64,000 nucleotides of DNA from Firmicutes bacterium UBA6806 (lineage in GTDB: Bacteria; Bacillota; Clostridia; Peptostreptococcales; Acidaminobacteraceae): the NCBI GenBank assembly GCA_002452745.1, contig DKFC01000044.1:1-64000 (forward strand), read 5' to 3'. Every line of letters starts with the position of its first letter. The stretch's first letter is position 1. The position numbers were made by a program, and so were the translations under genes. The notes below the pieces were generated by a model. The model saw only the letters and a list, made by a program, of their open reading frames with translations. It searched no databases and had not been told where the DNA came from. Shown here in pieces: positions 43,678 through 52,765 of this stretch.

Positions 43678-44358
43678 TTAAAATTCCGCTGCCTGCACTG
43701 CCATTTGAAGTGATACATTTAAATTGCCATTCCTGCACCTCAAATCATCTATAAACTTCTTTTCATTGGTCTCTTCTCTAAAACTTATGAGATATTCCAG
43801 TTCATAAAGGCTTCCCATTTCAATTGTCTTGACACGGTTTAAAGTGTACTCTGTGGAAGCCTGTTGAAACAATGAGTCAAATGCCATTGTGTAATCCAAA
43901 TTTTCAGGAATCACCACTTTGAGTTTCTTCTGAACCTTCGTGTGACCGCCAAAATGCATCTGCTTTAAGAACATGGTCATCGCACTTAAGAATAGAGCGA
44001 TAATTACAGCGTACACAGTAAGCCCCATACCACATGCAAGCCCAATTGCCATTGAAAAGAGGACAAATGTAATATCCTTGGCATCTCCCGGAGCACTTCT
44101 AAATCGAATGATTGAAAAGGCACCTGCTAAGCTGAAAGCACTTGCGATGTTCGTTCCAACTAAAAAGATAATCGAGCCCACAACGGGTGGTAACATCACC
44201 AGCGTCAAAGCAAAACTGCTGGAATAAGTATCTTCGTCATGGCTTTTCATATAGATTAGACTGATTAGACCGCCAAGCCCAAAGGCGACCACCAGTAAGA
44301 TGAGCAAGTCGCCAATTGATGCGGCTGTGCTGACCGTTGTATTTAGAAAATCCATCAT
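43678..44358 (-). CDS. DUF4956 membrane protein
   Basis: The 226-residue protein has about four membrane helices in its first 140 residues, with the conserved SLAGAFSIIRFRSAPGDAKD loop near 75-95, and a soluble C-terminal domain. DUF4956 proteins regularly sit next to bacterial VTC-type polymerases and probably form the membrane part or channel of that system. It lies 9 bp after the VTC gene and 21 bp before the Cthe_2159-like gene. Confidence 0.88.
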   Translation of the reverse strand: MMDFLNTTVSTAASIGDLLILLVVAFGLGGLISLIYMKSHDEDTYSSSFALTLVMLPPVVGSIIFLVGTNIASAFSLAGAFSIIRFRSAPGDAKDITFVLFSMAIGLACGMGLTVYAVIIALFLSAMTMFLKQMHFGGHTKVQKKLKVVIPENLDYTMAFDSLFQQASTEYTLNRVKTIEMGSLYELEYLISFREETNEKKFIDDLRCRNGNLNVSLQMAVQAAEF

Positions 44359-44367
44359 TGTATCCTC

Positions 44368-45102
44368 CTAAGCACTGAGTGCCAAATTGTATTTTGATTG
44401 CATCTGCAATTTATAAGCCATTCCATATTTTGAAAAACTCACTGGAAAGAGTGACATCTCGGTCAAAAGCTGGCTAAGCCAAAGTGGGATGTTTTTAGAA
44501 CACTTGATTTCCATGAGATAATGCCCCTCCTCTAAAATCGACTTGCCGTGATTACCTGCTTCAAGTGCCAATTCCGTCTCCCTATATCGGATGTTGGTGT
44601 CGAATGAAATTCTCAAGTCTTTATCCTCTCGATTAAAGTACGCCCATCGATCATAAGCTATATACATGCTTGGATACAAATCGTACCGATTGAGCATGAA
44701 GTCAATTTCATTAATGACCTGTTGATTGATATAGGGTTTGTCCACATCAACCGACTTAGACTCTAAGAATTCGTATGCGTCTGGCAGCAGCAAAGAGGTG
44801 CGCCTTTTATTTACCAGTCCGTTGAACTTCTTCTTAATCTCTGCATAAACCAATGTCTCTTCATTTGGAACACCATATGCCCTCAGCCTCAATTTTTCCT
44901 TATACTTGGGTTTTTGAAGCGATTCCTTAATGAGGAAATGTTCCTCAGTGTCATAATAGATATTGGCAATTTCATAGGGATTGCCGGATTCGTTGTATTT
45001 GTCGCACACCATGTATTTTTTTAATTCGGAAGTCACTCGTTTAAAAGTGATTTCATCGAGCATGTATTTGTTTTCATATCTGTTGAATACTTCAATTGCC
45101 AT
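44368..45102 (-). CDS. VTC-domain polyphosphate polymerase-like protein
   Basis: The 244-residue protein is a stand-alone VTC tunnel domain. Visible elements are RYENKYMLDE near residue 6, KLRLRAYG, VYAEIKKKFNG and VNKRRTSLLL, the YIAYDRWAYF strand, LRISFDTNIRYRE and LMEIKCS. These basic and acidic positions line the active tunnel in yeast Vtc4, which makes polyphosphate from ATP. The start is the ATG at 45102 behind GGGAG. It heads the trio that follows the two-component system. Confidence 0.88.
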   Translation of the reverse strand: MAIEVFNRYENKYMLDEITFKRVTSELKKYMVCDKYNESGNPYEIANIYYDTEEHFLIKESLQKPKYKEKLRLRAYGVPNEETLVYAEIKKKFNGLVNKRRTSLLLPDAYEFLESKSVDVDKPYINQQVINEIDFMLNRYDLYPSMYIAYDRWAYFNREDKDLRISFDTNIRYRETELALEAGNHGKSILEEGHYLMEIKCSKNIPLWLSQLLTEMSLFPVSFSKYGMAYKLQMQSKYNLALSA

Positions 45103-45161
45103 AAGTTCATCTCCCTTCATCTGATGTACTCAGTATAGAGGGTTTAAGTGATGGTTTTATG

Positions 45162-45198
45162 GTGAAAAACCCGTTGTTTTGTGAAAATTAGGTGAAAA
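45162..45198 (-). promoter_or_regulatory. TTTTCAC boxes upstream of the VTC gene
   Basis: On the minus strand TTTTCAC occurs at 45192-45198, 45181-45187 (11 bp apart) and 45162-45168. Direct repeats at 11-bp spacing are typical of OmpR-type regulator sites, and the response regulator gene lies just upstream. A TATACT -10-like box follows near 45133. Confidence 0.45.
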
Positions 45199-45218
45199 TA
45201 CGTCTGACTTTATACTGA

Positions 45219-45273
45219 AAATCCCCTTTGCCGAAAATAACCATCTCATGTTATTCACTGACAAAGGGGATTT
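45219..45273 (-). terminator. Long hairpin after the histidine kinase gene
   Basis: AAATCCCCTTTG (45219-45230) and CAAAGGGGATTT (45262-45273) form a 12-bp stem with an inner AATAAC/GTTATT pairing. On the minus strand TTTTC follows, so it may end the kinase transcript or partly attenuate entry into the VTC operon. Confidence 0.6.
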
Positions 45274-45353
45274 CATTGTTACAAGTTTTTACTTTTTATA
45301 TCGTGTCTTCTGAAAGGCCCATTTCAATTGTTTGCACTCACCCTGCACGTCTG

Positions 45354-46784
45354 CTAAATCTGCCTGATTTCAAACCAAAATCGGCTGCCGCCCGACGGTC
45401 TGTTTTCCGCTGCATAAACTGCACCGTGAAGTTCAAGGATATTCTTGACAATTGAAAGCCCAAGCCCTGTACTCTTGACCTTGTCCTCCGGCGATCTGGA
45501 TTTATAGTACCGTTCCCAGATGTGCTTTAAATCTGCCTTTGGGATGCCAATGCCGCTGTCCAGCACTTCAAACCGAGTTCCTAAGTCCGTTCTCTTTAAA
45601 ACAACTCTGATTGTACCGCCGTTATTTGTATAATTCACTGCATTTCCAATGAGATTGTAGATAACCCGTTCAATCATCCCAAGATCACCTTTTATAAACA
45701 GATTTTCTTCAATATCTGCTTCAAATTCCAACGCATAGATTTCCTTTAGTGGAACAAATCGACCCATGACGGATTGAACCAGCAAACTCATGTCAAATAC
45801 CTTTTCAGACATGGATTCATTTCCAGATTGTAGTGAGGAGAGCTCCAAGATGTCATTGACCAGCTCAGACAGCCTGTCTGCCTCATCCTCAATAACCTTG
45901 AGGTGCTTCTCTCTCTTTTCTGGAACATCCCCTGAAATATCCCTCACCATTTCTGAGTAAGCCTTAATCATCGTCAAAGGTGTTCTAAAATCATGTGAGA
46001 TATTTGCAATCAATTCTTGACGAAGGTTTTCAATTCTAGAGAGTTCCTCACCTGTCTGCTCAAGTGTGGAGGCTAGTTCATCAATTTCAGAGTAAGACCC
46101 CTTTGAAATTCTAAGTTTATATTCACCGCCTGACAGCTTCTTGGCCTGTTGATTGATTTCCATAATTGGCCTAGAGACTTTCTGAGAGATAAAATATCCT
46201 AGAAGTAAGCTAAAGACAAGTGAAATGAGTGTCACATAAAATAGCTGCGTCTTGAGAACTTCAATAGTCGTTCCCACCGGTGGCAATGGCGCGCTGATAT
46301 AGAGTGTTCCCTCGTCCATCTTTACGCCATAGACCAGTGTCTGTCCTTCAAATCGCTCTTGACTGACCGTATAGGCAACCACGCCGTTTTCAGACTCACC
46401 CAACTTATTCAAAAAATCATTATAATCTCTGGGCATGGGTTTGTCTGTCGCTGACTTTGGCACATCCGTTGTATCATTTGGAGCTGGTTTCCACAAGTCG
46501 CCAGTTCCATGTTCGTCGGAGTAATAAGCCACTTCTCCAGCATAATCGGAAATGATAATCAAAACAGAATTTTGAAAAGCCGTTCGATCGAGATAGGCGT
46601 CAAACCGCTCTGTTTCATACCTTGCTATAATTTCATCTGCCAGTCTGCTAATACTCTGCTTTTTCATAATCTCATAAAATGAATTCAAGAATACAATTTG
46701 AAAAAACCACAAAACCGCCATAATCATAATTGAAAACAAGGCAAAATATGTCCACATTTTGAATTTAATTGATCTTCTATTCAT
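45354..46784 (-). CDS. Membrane sensor histidine kinase
   Basis: The 476-residue kinase has two membrane helices (about 12-32 and 180-200) around a ~150-residue extracellular domain, a HAMP linker, the H box LIANISHDFRTPLTMIKAYS, and N, G1 and G2 boxes (IGNAVNYTNNGG, DSGIGIPK, STGLGLSIVKNI). The ATG at 46784 overlaps the end of the response regulator gene by 8 bp, so the two are coupled. The signal is unknown. Confidence 0.92.
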   Translation of the reverse strand: MNRRSIKFKMWTYFALFSIMIMAVLWFFQIVFLNSFYEIMKKQSISRLADEIIARYETERFDAYLDRTAFQNSVLIIISDYAGEVAYYSDEHGTGDLWKPAPNDTTDVPKSATDKPMPRDYNDFLNKLGESENGVVAYTVSQERFEGQTLVYGVKMDEGTLYISAPLPPVGTTIEVLKTQLFYVTLISLVFSLLLGYFISQKVSRPIMEINQQAKKLSGGEYKLRISKGSYSEIDELASTLEQTGEELSRIENLRQELIANISHDFRTPLTMIKAYSEMVRDISGDVPEKREKHLKVIEDEADRLSELVNDILELSSLQSGNESMSEKVFDMSLLVQSVMGRFVPLKEIYALEFEADIEENLFIKGDLGMIERVIYNLIGNAVNYTNNGGTIRVVLKRTDLGTRFEVLDSGIGIPKADLKHIWERYYKSRSPEDKVKSTGLGLSIVKNILELHGAVYAAENRPSGGSRFWFEIRQI

Positions 46785-47457
46785 GAGCTTCAAATTTATA
46801 CCCCACTCCTCTAACCGTTACAATCATATTGCGTAAGCCACTCAGCGAACTGCGAAGCATTTTAATATGTGTATCCACAGTCCGATCATCTCCAAAGAAG
46901 TCATAGCCCCAAACTGCATCCAGCAACTGATCTCTGCTGATGGCGATGTTTTTATTTAAAGCGAGATAGAGCAAGAGATCGTATTCTTTTGGTGTCAAAT
47001 CCACTTTCTTTCCTTGAATGGTCACCACGTGACTTGGCACATTGATTTTCAACTCGCCAAACTCCATAATTTCTTCATCCTGTATATTTTGCTGTTTTTT
47101 ATGCCGCTTTAAGATAACTTGAAGACGAGCCATAATCTCCTTTGGTGAAAATGGCTTCACCACATAGTCGTCAACCCCCATTTCAAATCCAAACAGCTTA
47201 TCGTATTCCTCGCCTCTGGCTGACAACATGAGAATTGGCGTATCACTGAATTTTCTCAGTTCCTTTACGGCTGAAAAACCATCTAATTTTGGCATCATAA
47301 CGTCTATAATCAATATATCATATGACTTGTTCCTGCATTTATCTATGGCTTCAAACCCATTTGAAGCCTCATCCACTTCGTAGCCTGAAAACTCAGCATA
47401 TTCTCTAATTACCTCTCTGATATGCTGTTCATCATCCACTATCAGCAATTTATTCAT
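46777..47457 (-). CDS. OmpR-family response regulator
   Basis: The 226-residue protein has a receiver domain with acidic pair DDE near residues 8-10, phosphorylation Asp in DILIIDVMMPKLDGF and Lys in VVKPFSP, then a winged helix (about 130-225; VDLTPKEYDLLLYLALNKN, DRTVDTHIKMLRSSL). ATG at 47457 follows GGGAGG. It likely controls the VTC/DUF4956/Cthe_2159-like genes directly downstream. Confidence 0.93.
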   Translation of the reverse strand: MNKLLIVDDEQHIREVIREYAEFSGYEVDEASNGFEAIDKCRNKSYDILIIDVMMPKLDGFSAVKELRKFSDTPILMLSARGEEYDKLFGFEMGVDDYVVKPFSPKEIMARLQVILKRHKKQQNIQDEEIMEFGELKINVPSHVVTIQGKKVDLTPKEYDLLLYLALNKNIAISRDQLLDAVWGYDFFGDDRTVDTHIKMLRSSLSGLRNMIVTVRGVGYKFEAHE

Positions 47458-47484
47458 CCAAAAGTCCTCCCACATGATATAGAG

Positions 47485-47518
47485 AGGGTCAGCTCGTCAC
47501 GTTTATCTCAGTGACCCT
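47485..47518. promoter_or_regulatory. Inverted repeat upstream of the response regulator
   Basis: AGGGTCA (47485-47491) and TGACCCT (47512-47518) flank 20 bases in the leader, 28 bp before the start codon. It could be a hairpin in the mRNA or a protein-binding site. No strong promoter was identified in the 47458-47638 gap. Confidence 0.4.
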
Positions 47519-47638
47519 ATTCAAGCGACCGTCCTATTATTTTACATCTTATCACAAGACTGTCCTCCATGTGTAGATGAAACGCCCTTTCTTTTAAATT
47601 TGCCTCAAATTCATCACAAATAGTTCACACTCTAAATG

Positions 47639-48868
47639 CTACGCCTCTTCAGTGCTGTTTATCCAGATTTCAGCCAGATGCACCGCTCCGTAAAATCCAA
47701 CAAAAGGTGGGTTGTTGGAATGCAATCGCCACTTCACATCTGGATTTGCAATTTGATTGTCCAGATTCATCCCCTTCCAGGTCAACGCCTCACCACTGCC
47801 CATGAAAACGCCCTTTTGATGTGCTTTCACAATCTGTGACCACTTCAGCTCATCGTAAAAGATCACATCGCCTTCAATTATAGCTGGATCGTCACACCAG
47901 CACTCACCACGTTTCAAAGAAAACTCTTCCACACCATAATTTAAAATCCCCTTGACCACATCCACATGTCCACCTAAGGTCAGCGTCCCTTCGTCAGGGT
48001 GCATCCTGACCAAGTGCTTCATCTTTGGCATAATCGGCAAGAGCTGTGAAAAAACCCGCTTGCGCTCTTCTTCAATAAAGTTCTGATTGATGGCTACTCC
48101 AAGTTCACTGGCAACTGTTTCTAAAAAACGCACCGTTCCCTTGATGCCATATGGCCTTCCCACCACAAAAGGCGTCTCAAACTGATTTTGAAGTGCTTCA
48201 GCCGCTTTGACGCCCTCATGTCTAATGACGATGTTTATCTGCGCTCGCCCTAGCCCTTCAAGGTCTTCAACCGAAGTCTCCGATGTCATGACACAATTGG
48301 GTTTCATGCCAAATGTTCCCTCCATAAGTCTTTTAATCTCCCTTGCATCTTCATGAAACCTAAAAATATCAGCACATGAACCAATGAGATTATACGATTT
48401 CTCTACCTTTTGAATCATGGGTTTTGGCATCTCTCTGGCAAGTGTCAAAAGTGTCTGCTCAACGCCCTTTTTCAACGTTACATTAAATCCCCCACTGCCA
48501 AATGTGACAAACTTTACCGATGGAAAAGCCATTTCAAGTTCTAATTTTGCCGCCTTCAAGTCAGTGCCAATAACTTCTGGAATTGACGATGGCGTTAAAA
48601 ATATCACTTTGGGCTGATAGCTCTTGATGACGTTTTCAACCGTGTGCAAAAGTCGATCCGTATGACCAAGTGATATATCCGTTTCGTCTATATGTGTCGA
48701 TATCAAATGACAGCCATCATAAACTGCCGCATGCTTTAAAGTCACACCACTGTAGAGCATATGCCCCATACAGCCAAATTCAACAACTGCGGCATCTTTT
48801 ACAGTGGAAAGCGTCCAAAGCACACCCATTCTGCCAGACGGTGTGGGTTTAAACCGATGTAATCCCAT
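47639..48868 (-). CDS. Nitrogenase component 1-like protein (NifD/NifE position)
   Basis: The 409-residue protein has the three-Rossmann-domain layout of oxidoreductase/nitrogenase component 1. Near its start VVEFGCMGHMLYSG provides one Cys (C33) at a cluster-ligand position; the next ligand loop reads TPSSIPEVIGTDL without Cys. I see no equivalents of the FeMo-cofactor Cys and His. The start is the ATG at 48868 behind GAGG, overlapping the partner gene by 20 bp. It is the last gene of the importer/reductase operon. It probably forms a heterotetramer with the partner at 48849-50177 and receives electrons from the NifH-like protein. Substrate unknown. Confidence 0.85.
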   Translation of the reverse strand: MGLHRFKPTPSGRMGVLWTLSTVKDAAVVEFGCMGHMLYSGVTLKHAAVYDGCHLISTHIDETDISLGHTDRLLHTVENVIKSYQPKVIFLTPSSIPEVIGTDLKAAKLELEMAFPSVKFVTFGSGGFNVTLKKGVEQTLLTLAREMPKPMIQKVEKSYNLIGSCADIFRFHEDAREIKRLMEGTFGMKPNCVMTSETSVEDLEGLGRAQINIVIRHEGVKAAEALQNQFETPFVVGRPYGIKGTVRFLETVASELGVAINQNFIEEERKRVFSQLLPIMPKMKHLVRMHPDEGTLTLGGHVDVVKGILNYGVEEFSLKRGECWCDDPAIIEGDVIFYDELKWSQIVKAHQKGVFMGSGEALTWKGMNLDNQIANPDVKWRLHSNNPPFVGFYGAVHLAEIWINSTEEA

Positions 48869-50177
48869 ACGATACCTCACTTCCTTTAAGTTTCAATTTA
48901 TTTGCCACATGCCTTAACAGTCCAGCCGTGCGCTCGTATCCGATTTGTCCATAGAAATCATAGAGGTCTCCAACCACTGTCAATGAACCAGGAAACCTTG
49001 AAAAGTTACCAAAACAGATATCTGGATTTAGCGACTTAATCACCTCTATATCCACATCGTCATTAACCATCCGGCAAATCTGCGGATCTTCTCCTGCTGT
49101 CAAAAGCTTCTCCTTATAAAACACATCTTCTGGGTAGTATTCCTCAAGGTGAAGGAGTATTGGCTTCATCCCAAGGGTCTTGAAATAAAATGTCAATGCC
49201 AGTGCCACATCCACTCTTGGCCCCAGTACAAACGACTTTCCCGCAAGTTCTTTTGAAATCAACGCTTGCAGTTGTTTTGCCACCAGTTTTGAACCGGATT
49301 TCATAGACGCTACTCCCAGTTGTGAGGTGATTCGATTATAAGCCTGCTCGATTTCATCGGTGTGATAGTAGTTGTGAAGCACTTCGTAAGGGGTTCCATA
49401 AAGGTTCTCAAGCTCTGAGGCCAGAGGCTCCATATAGGGGGAAATCACGAGATTCATTTTCGAATTGCCCGCATCCTTAAAAGCCTTTATTGAAGCCCCC
49501 TTCGCCAGATACCTCAGTTCAATTCCCTGTGATTCAAGGTGCACCAAAAGCGCTGGCTTGGGCACTTCATCTTCTTTCGGCGAACGTCCCAAGACATTTG
49601 CAACCCTTCGGTGCTTTTCTTTTTCACCTTCTGCTGATGCGGCAGACTCGTCTACCCCGTCTCGCTCTACTGCCTTGCAATCAGAAACTGCCATAAATCG
49701 GCTCATGGCCGCCATGGTCTTCCACGCCCCTGGCGGGTAGCTGATGTTTTTAAACTGTCCGAGGAGAATATAGCTCACTGTAGCTCTTAGCTCAGATTTC
49801 ACTTCGTTTACAATGCCCTCCATATCTTCTCCAATCAGTTCTGGAATACAAGTGGCTATTAACATAATATCCTCAGCACCTGCTATCTCCATTTGTCTTA
49901 GCGCCTCTTTGACCCCTTCTCTACATCCAAAGACAACTTCTTGTTCATCCAATACATAGAGCCAGTGAAGCTCACCGTTCTCACCCTCCACATGGGGACT
50001 GAACAGTCTTGAGTGGATGGTGCATTCAGGCATGCCAATCAGCAGCGTAGACAGCCCAGTCACATCTCCTGTGATAACAGAAGCAATTCTCATGGGACAG
50101 TGGGTTCCTGGGCTTACAGCTGGTGTCAAGAATCGAATTCCAGCGCTGGTCCTCAGTTTTGATAATGTGTTCATCAT
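48849..50177 (-). CDS. Nitrogenase component 1-like protein (three-Cys partner)
   Basis: The 442-residue protein carries three Cys at positions expected for an interface cluster: C27 in SPGTHCPMR, C52 in GMPECTIHS and C110 in ATCIPELIGED, plus C85 in VVFGCREG. With C33 of the partner this gives a three-plus-one Cys set suited to a [4Fe-4S] cluster, as in dark-operative protochlorophyllide reductase-like enzymes. A charged insert (about 165-195) is unusual. The start overlaps the NifH-like stop (ATGA). It is not NifK itself, as the P-cluster residues are incomplete. Confidence 0.87.
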   Translation of the reverse strand: MMNTLSKLRTSAGIRFLTPAVSPGTHCPMRIASVITGDVTGLSTLLIGMPECTIHSRLFSPHVEGENGELHWLYVLDEQEVVFGCREGVKEALRQMEIAGAEDIMLIATCIPELIGEDMEGIVNEVKSELRATVSYILLGQFKNISYPPGAWKTMAAMSRFMAVSDCKAVERDGVDESAASAEGEKEKHRRVANVLGRSPKEDEVPKPALLVHLESQGIELRYLAKGASIKAFKDAGNSKMNLVISPYMEPLASELENLYGTPYEVLHNYYHTDEIEQAYNRITSQLGVASMKSGSKLVAKQLQALISKELAGKSFVLGPRVDVALALTFYFKTLGMKPILLHLEEYYPEDVFYKEKLLTAGEDPQICRMVNDDVDIEVIKSLNPDICFGNFSRFPGSLTVVGDLYDFYGQIGYERTAGLLRHVANKLKLKGSEVSYGITSV

Positions 50178-50923
50178 CTCTCCTCTCCAACTAAAATTTT
50201 GGCAAGCGCCCTGTAATGCGCTGCCATATCAGACTCTGGAAAGGCCTCCACAACGGTTTTTCCAGCAGCTTCTGCCTTCTGAACATGCGGATCTCTTGGG
50301 ATTTTATAAATCACCTTTGTGTCCATTTCGTCGGCGGCCTTATTCACCAATTCCTCTTCTGATTCAATGTTCTTTGCATTCAAAATAAGCCCTTTAAGCC
50401 CTGCATAACCGCGTTTTCCAAAACTCTTTACTGCATATGAGATATTGGAGGCAGCATAGAGCGCCATCATCTCCCCAGAGGTGACGATACAGACTTCATC
50501 AGCATAACCGCCTCTAATGGGCATGGCAAATCCGCCGCACACCACATCTCCCAAAACATCGTAGAGGACAATATCTGGTTTATAGCACTCATAAGCATCC
50601 AATTCATTGAGTTTTTCAAAGGCTGTAATAATCCCCCTTCCCGCACATCCTACCCCAGGAACTGGTCCCCCTGCCTCCACACAGAGAACCCCAGTTGAGC
50701 TCTCGTAAACTAAATCTTCAAGGGATACATCACCAGATACCCGCATCTGTTCCAGAACCGTCGGTATATTCTGACCACCTGTCAAATTTCGTGTGGAATC
50801 CGCCTTTGGGTCACATCCAATTTGCAGCACCTTAAGCCCCATATCAGACATGGCAGCGGCAATATTGCTCACTGTTGTGGACTTGCCAATCCCGCCCTTT
50901 CCGTATATCGCTATTTTTTTCAT
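50174..50923 (-). CDS. NifH-like ATP-dependent electron-transfer protein
   Basis: The 249-residue protein has the P-loop GKGGIGKSTT (residues 8-17), switch DPKADSTR, and both cluster Cys motifs: GVGCAGRG and GDVVCGGFAMP. As a dimer it should bind one [4Fe-4S] cluster and pass electrons to component 1 on ATP hydrolysis. It is shorter than true NifH (about 290) at the C-terminus, as in nitrogenase-like groups. ATG follows AGGAG; the start is 3 bp after the ATPase gene stop. Its place between importer and reductase genes is the striking point. Confidence 0.93.
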   Translation of the reverse strand: MKKIAIYGKGGIGKSTTVSNIAAAMSDMGLKVLQIGCDPKADSTRNLTGGQNIPTVLEQMRVSGDVSLEDLVYESSTGVLCVEAGGPVPGVGCAGRGIITAFEKLNELDAYECYKPDIVLYDVLGDVVCGGFAMPIRGGYADEVCIVTSGEMMALYAASNISYAVKSFGKRGYAGLKGLILNAKNIESEEELVNKAADEMDTKVIYKIPRDPHVQKAEAAGKTVVEAFPESDMAAHYRALAKILVGEER

Positions 50924-50926
50924 CGT

Positions 50927-51736
50927 CTACGCTCCTATTCTCTCTAATTTTCGATCCCTCAGCTTATAGGATTGACACACTTTTGCTCCCGTCACAGCAT
51001 CCCTCACAATATGCGCCTCTATGTCATAAACCGCCCTTAGTGTTTCAACGGTCATCACTTCATCCGGCGTTCCCGCTTTCACAATCTCACCTGACCTCAT
51101 GGCAATCATCTCATGCGAAACCCTTGAGGCCAAATTCAAATCATGAAGCACCATGACAATTGTCGTTCCATAAGTCTGATTCAGTGATTCAAGCAACTGC
51201 AAAACTTCCAGTTGATATGCCATGTCCAAATAAGTCGTCGGTTCATCCAGCAAGATGATATCCGTTTGCTGACAAAGTGCCATGGCAATCCACACACGCT
51301 GTCTCTGCCCGCCTGAGAGGGCATCTACTTCCTTTTCGCGAATACTGTCAAGCCCAGTTGCCCCTATGGCCCAATTGACGATATCGTAATCTCGACTGGT
51401 GAGCTTTCGCAGTCCCGACTGATGTGGAAATCTGCCATAAGCCACTAGTTCCGCCACTGAAATACCCGCTGGCGCAATTGGAGACTGAGGTAAAATCGCC
51501 AGTTTTTTCGCAAGCTCTCTTGTCTCCATTCTAAAGACGTCCTCCCCCTCTAAATAGATGCCACCCCCAGAGGGCTTTAAAATGCGTCCGATGGATTTGA
51601 GCAATGTGGATTTGCCACAGCCATTTGGCCCTATAATAGACGTCACCTTCCCACGCTTCAGTGACAAAGTGAGGTCGTTCAAAATCGGGTTGCCGCCATA
51701 TCCCGTTTTGAGGGATTCTATCTTTAGATTTAACAT
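50927..51736 (-). CDS. FecE/FepC-type ABC ATPase
   Basis: The 269-residue ATPase has Walker A GPNGCGKST, the signature LSGGQRQR, Walker B DIILLDEPTTYLD and the H-loop HDLN. It fits the iron-siderophore/heme/cobalamin importer family. ATG at 51736 follows AAGGAG. The stop is immediately followed by the nifH-like gene, whose ribosome site overlaps its end. Confidence 0.93.
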   Translation of the reverse strand: MLNLKIESLKTGYGGNPILNDLTLSLKRGKVTSIIGPNGCGKSTLLKSIGRILKPSGGGIYLEGEDVFRMETRELAKKLAILPQSPIAPAGISVAELVAYGRFPHQSGLRKLTSRDYDIVNWAIGATGLDSIREKEVDALSGGQRQRVWIAMALCQQTDIILLDEPTTYLDMAYQLEVLQLLESLNQTYGTTIVMVLHDLNLASRVSHEMIAMRSGEIVKAGTPDEVMTVETLRAVYDIEAHIVRDAVTGAKVCQSYKLRDRKLERIGA

Positions 51737-51754
51737 GCGAGTCACTCCTTTAAC

Positions 51755-52765
51755 TCATCTTATTTTTGACCTTTTTAAAAGCAGTGATAAAAAATACGGT
51801 GCACCTATAATAGCCACCATAATACCAGCAGGCAGTTCTGAAGGCATGATGATGGTTCGTCCCACTGTATCTGCAATCAGAACAATTATTGCCCCTATAA
51901 TTGAACAGGCTGGTATGAGAACGTGATGCCTCACCCCAAAGAGCCTCTTGGCAATATGAGGCGCCATAAGTCCGACAAAGCTGATACTGCCACTCATTGA
52001 AACCGAAGCAGCTGCAAGTGCAATAGCCCATATCAACAGCCGCCTCTTGACTTTGCGAATGGGAAGACCCACGCCGATTGCCAGTTCTTCACCAAGTGCC
52101 AGCACATCCATGTGCCTCGCATGGTAGCGAATAGACACATACCCCACCACAATCCACGGAACTAAAATCCAAACCATCTGCCAGTTTGCACGCCAGATGC
52201 TCCCCGTCTGCCATCTGGTGAGCATCTCATATTGACTTTCATCTAACTTTAACACCGCAAACACCATCACAGCATTGATGCCCGCTTGTATAGCAACGCC
52301 ATTCAAAATCATCTTCATGGGATTGATTCCGTGAAGCCCCTCTCTTGATAATATATATATGATGATTCCAGCTGTTCCCGCTCCAACAAAGGCTAAAAAA
52401 GGCATCACAAATGCAGATGTCCACTTTCCCGCCTCTCCCAGTACGATAAAGATTAAAAATACAATGCCAGCGCCAGAATTGATGCCCATAAGCCCTGGGT
52501 CGGCTAAGTCATTTCGCATGAGGCCTTGAAGAATTAAACCTGAAAGCGAAAAGCCAATTCCCACTAAAATCGCCATGGTCATCCTAGGCAACCTGAACAT
52601 CAAAATAATTAGATTTTCATCTTCTCCACTGTTTCCAAATACCGCCTTCAGTATCTTTTCATATGAAATGTTGGCGTAACCGGCATTGACACTCCAAAGC
52701 CAACCTACACTAAGCAGTATCAACATCACGGCAATTGCCAGCGACTGTTTTTTTTGACTTATCAT
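51755..52765 (-). CDS. FecCD-type ABC permease (second)
   Basis: The 336-residue permease has about ten membrane helices and the FecCD pattern RLPRMTMAILVGIGFSLSG, GLMGINSGAG and the C-terminal FVGLMAPHIAKRL loop that contacts the ATPase. It starts at 52765 with a 4-bp ATGA overlap with the previous permease gene. It forms the translocation pore together with that permease. Confidence 0.92.
   Translation of the reverse strand: MISQKKQSLAIAVMLILLSVGWLWSVNAGYANISYEKILKAVFGNSGEDENLIILMFRLPRMTMAILVGIGFSLSGLILQGLMRNDLADPGLMGINSGAGIVFLIFIVLGEAGKWTSAFVMPFLAFVGAGTAGIIIYILSREGLHGINPMKMILNGVAIQAGINAVMVFAVLKLDESQYEMLTRWQTGSIWRANWQMVWILVPWIVVGYVSIRYHARHMDVLALGEELAIGVGLPIRKVKRRLLIWAIALAAASVSMSGSISFVGLMAPHIAKRLFGVRHHVLIPACSIIGAIIVLIADTVGRTIIMPSELPAGIMVAIIGAPYFLSLLLKRSKIR

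Noticed and set aside
47639..50923. Nitrogen-fixation nifHDK genes
   Set aside because: Cofactor and P-cluster ligands are incomplete, NifH is short, and no nifE, nifN or nifB lies nearby; the neighbours are a metal-chelate importer.
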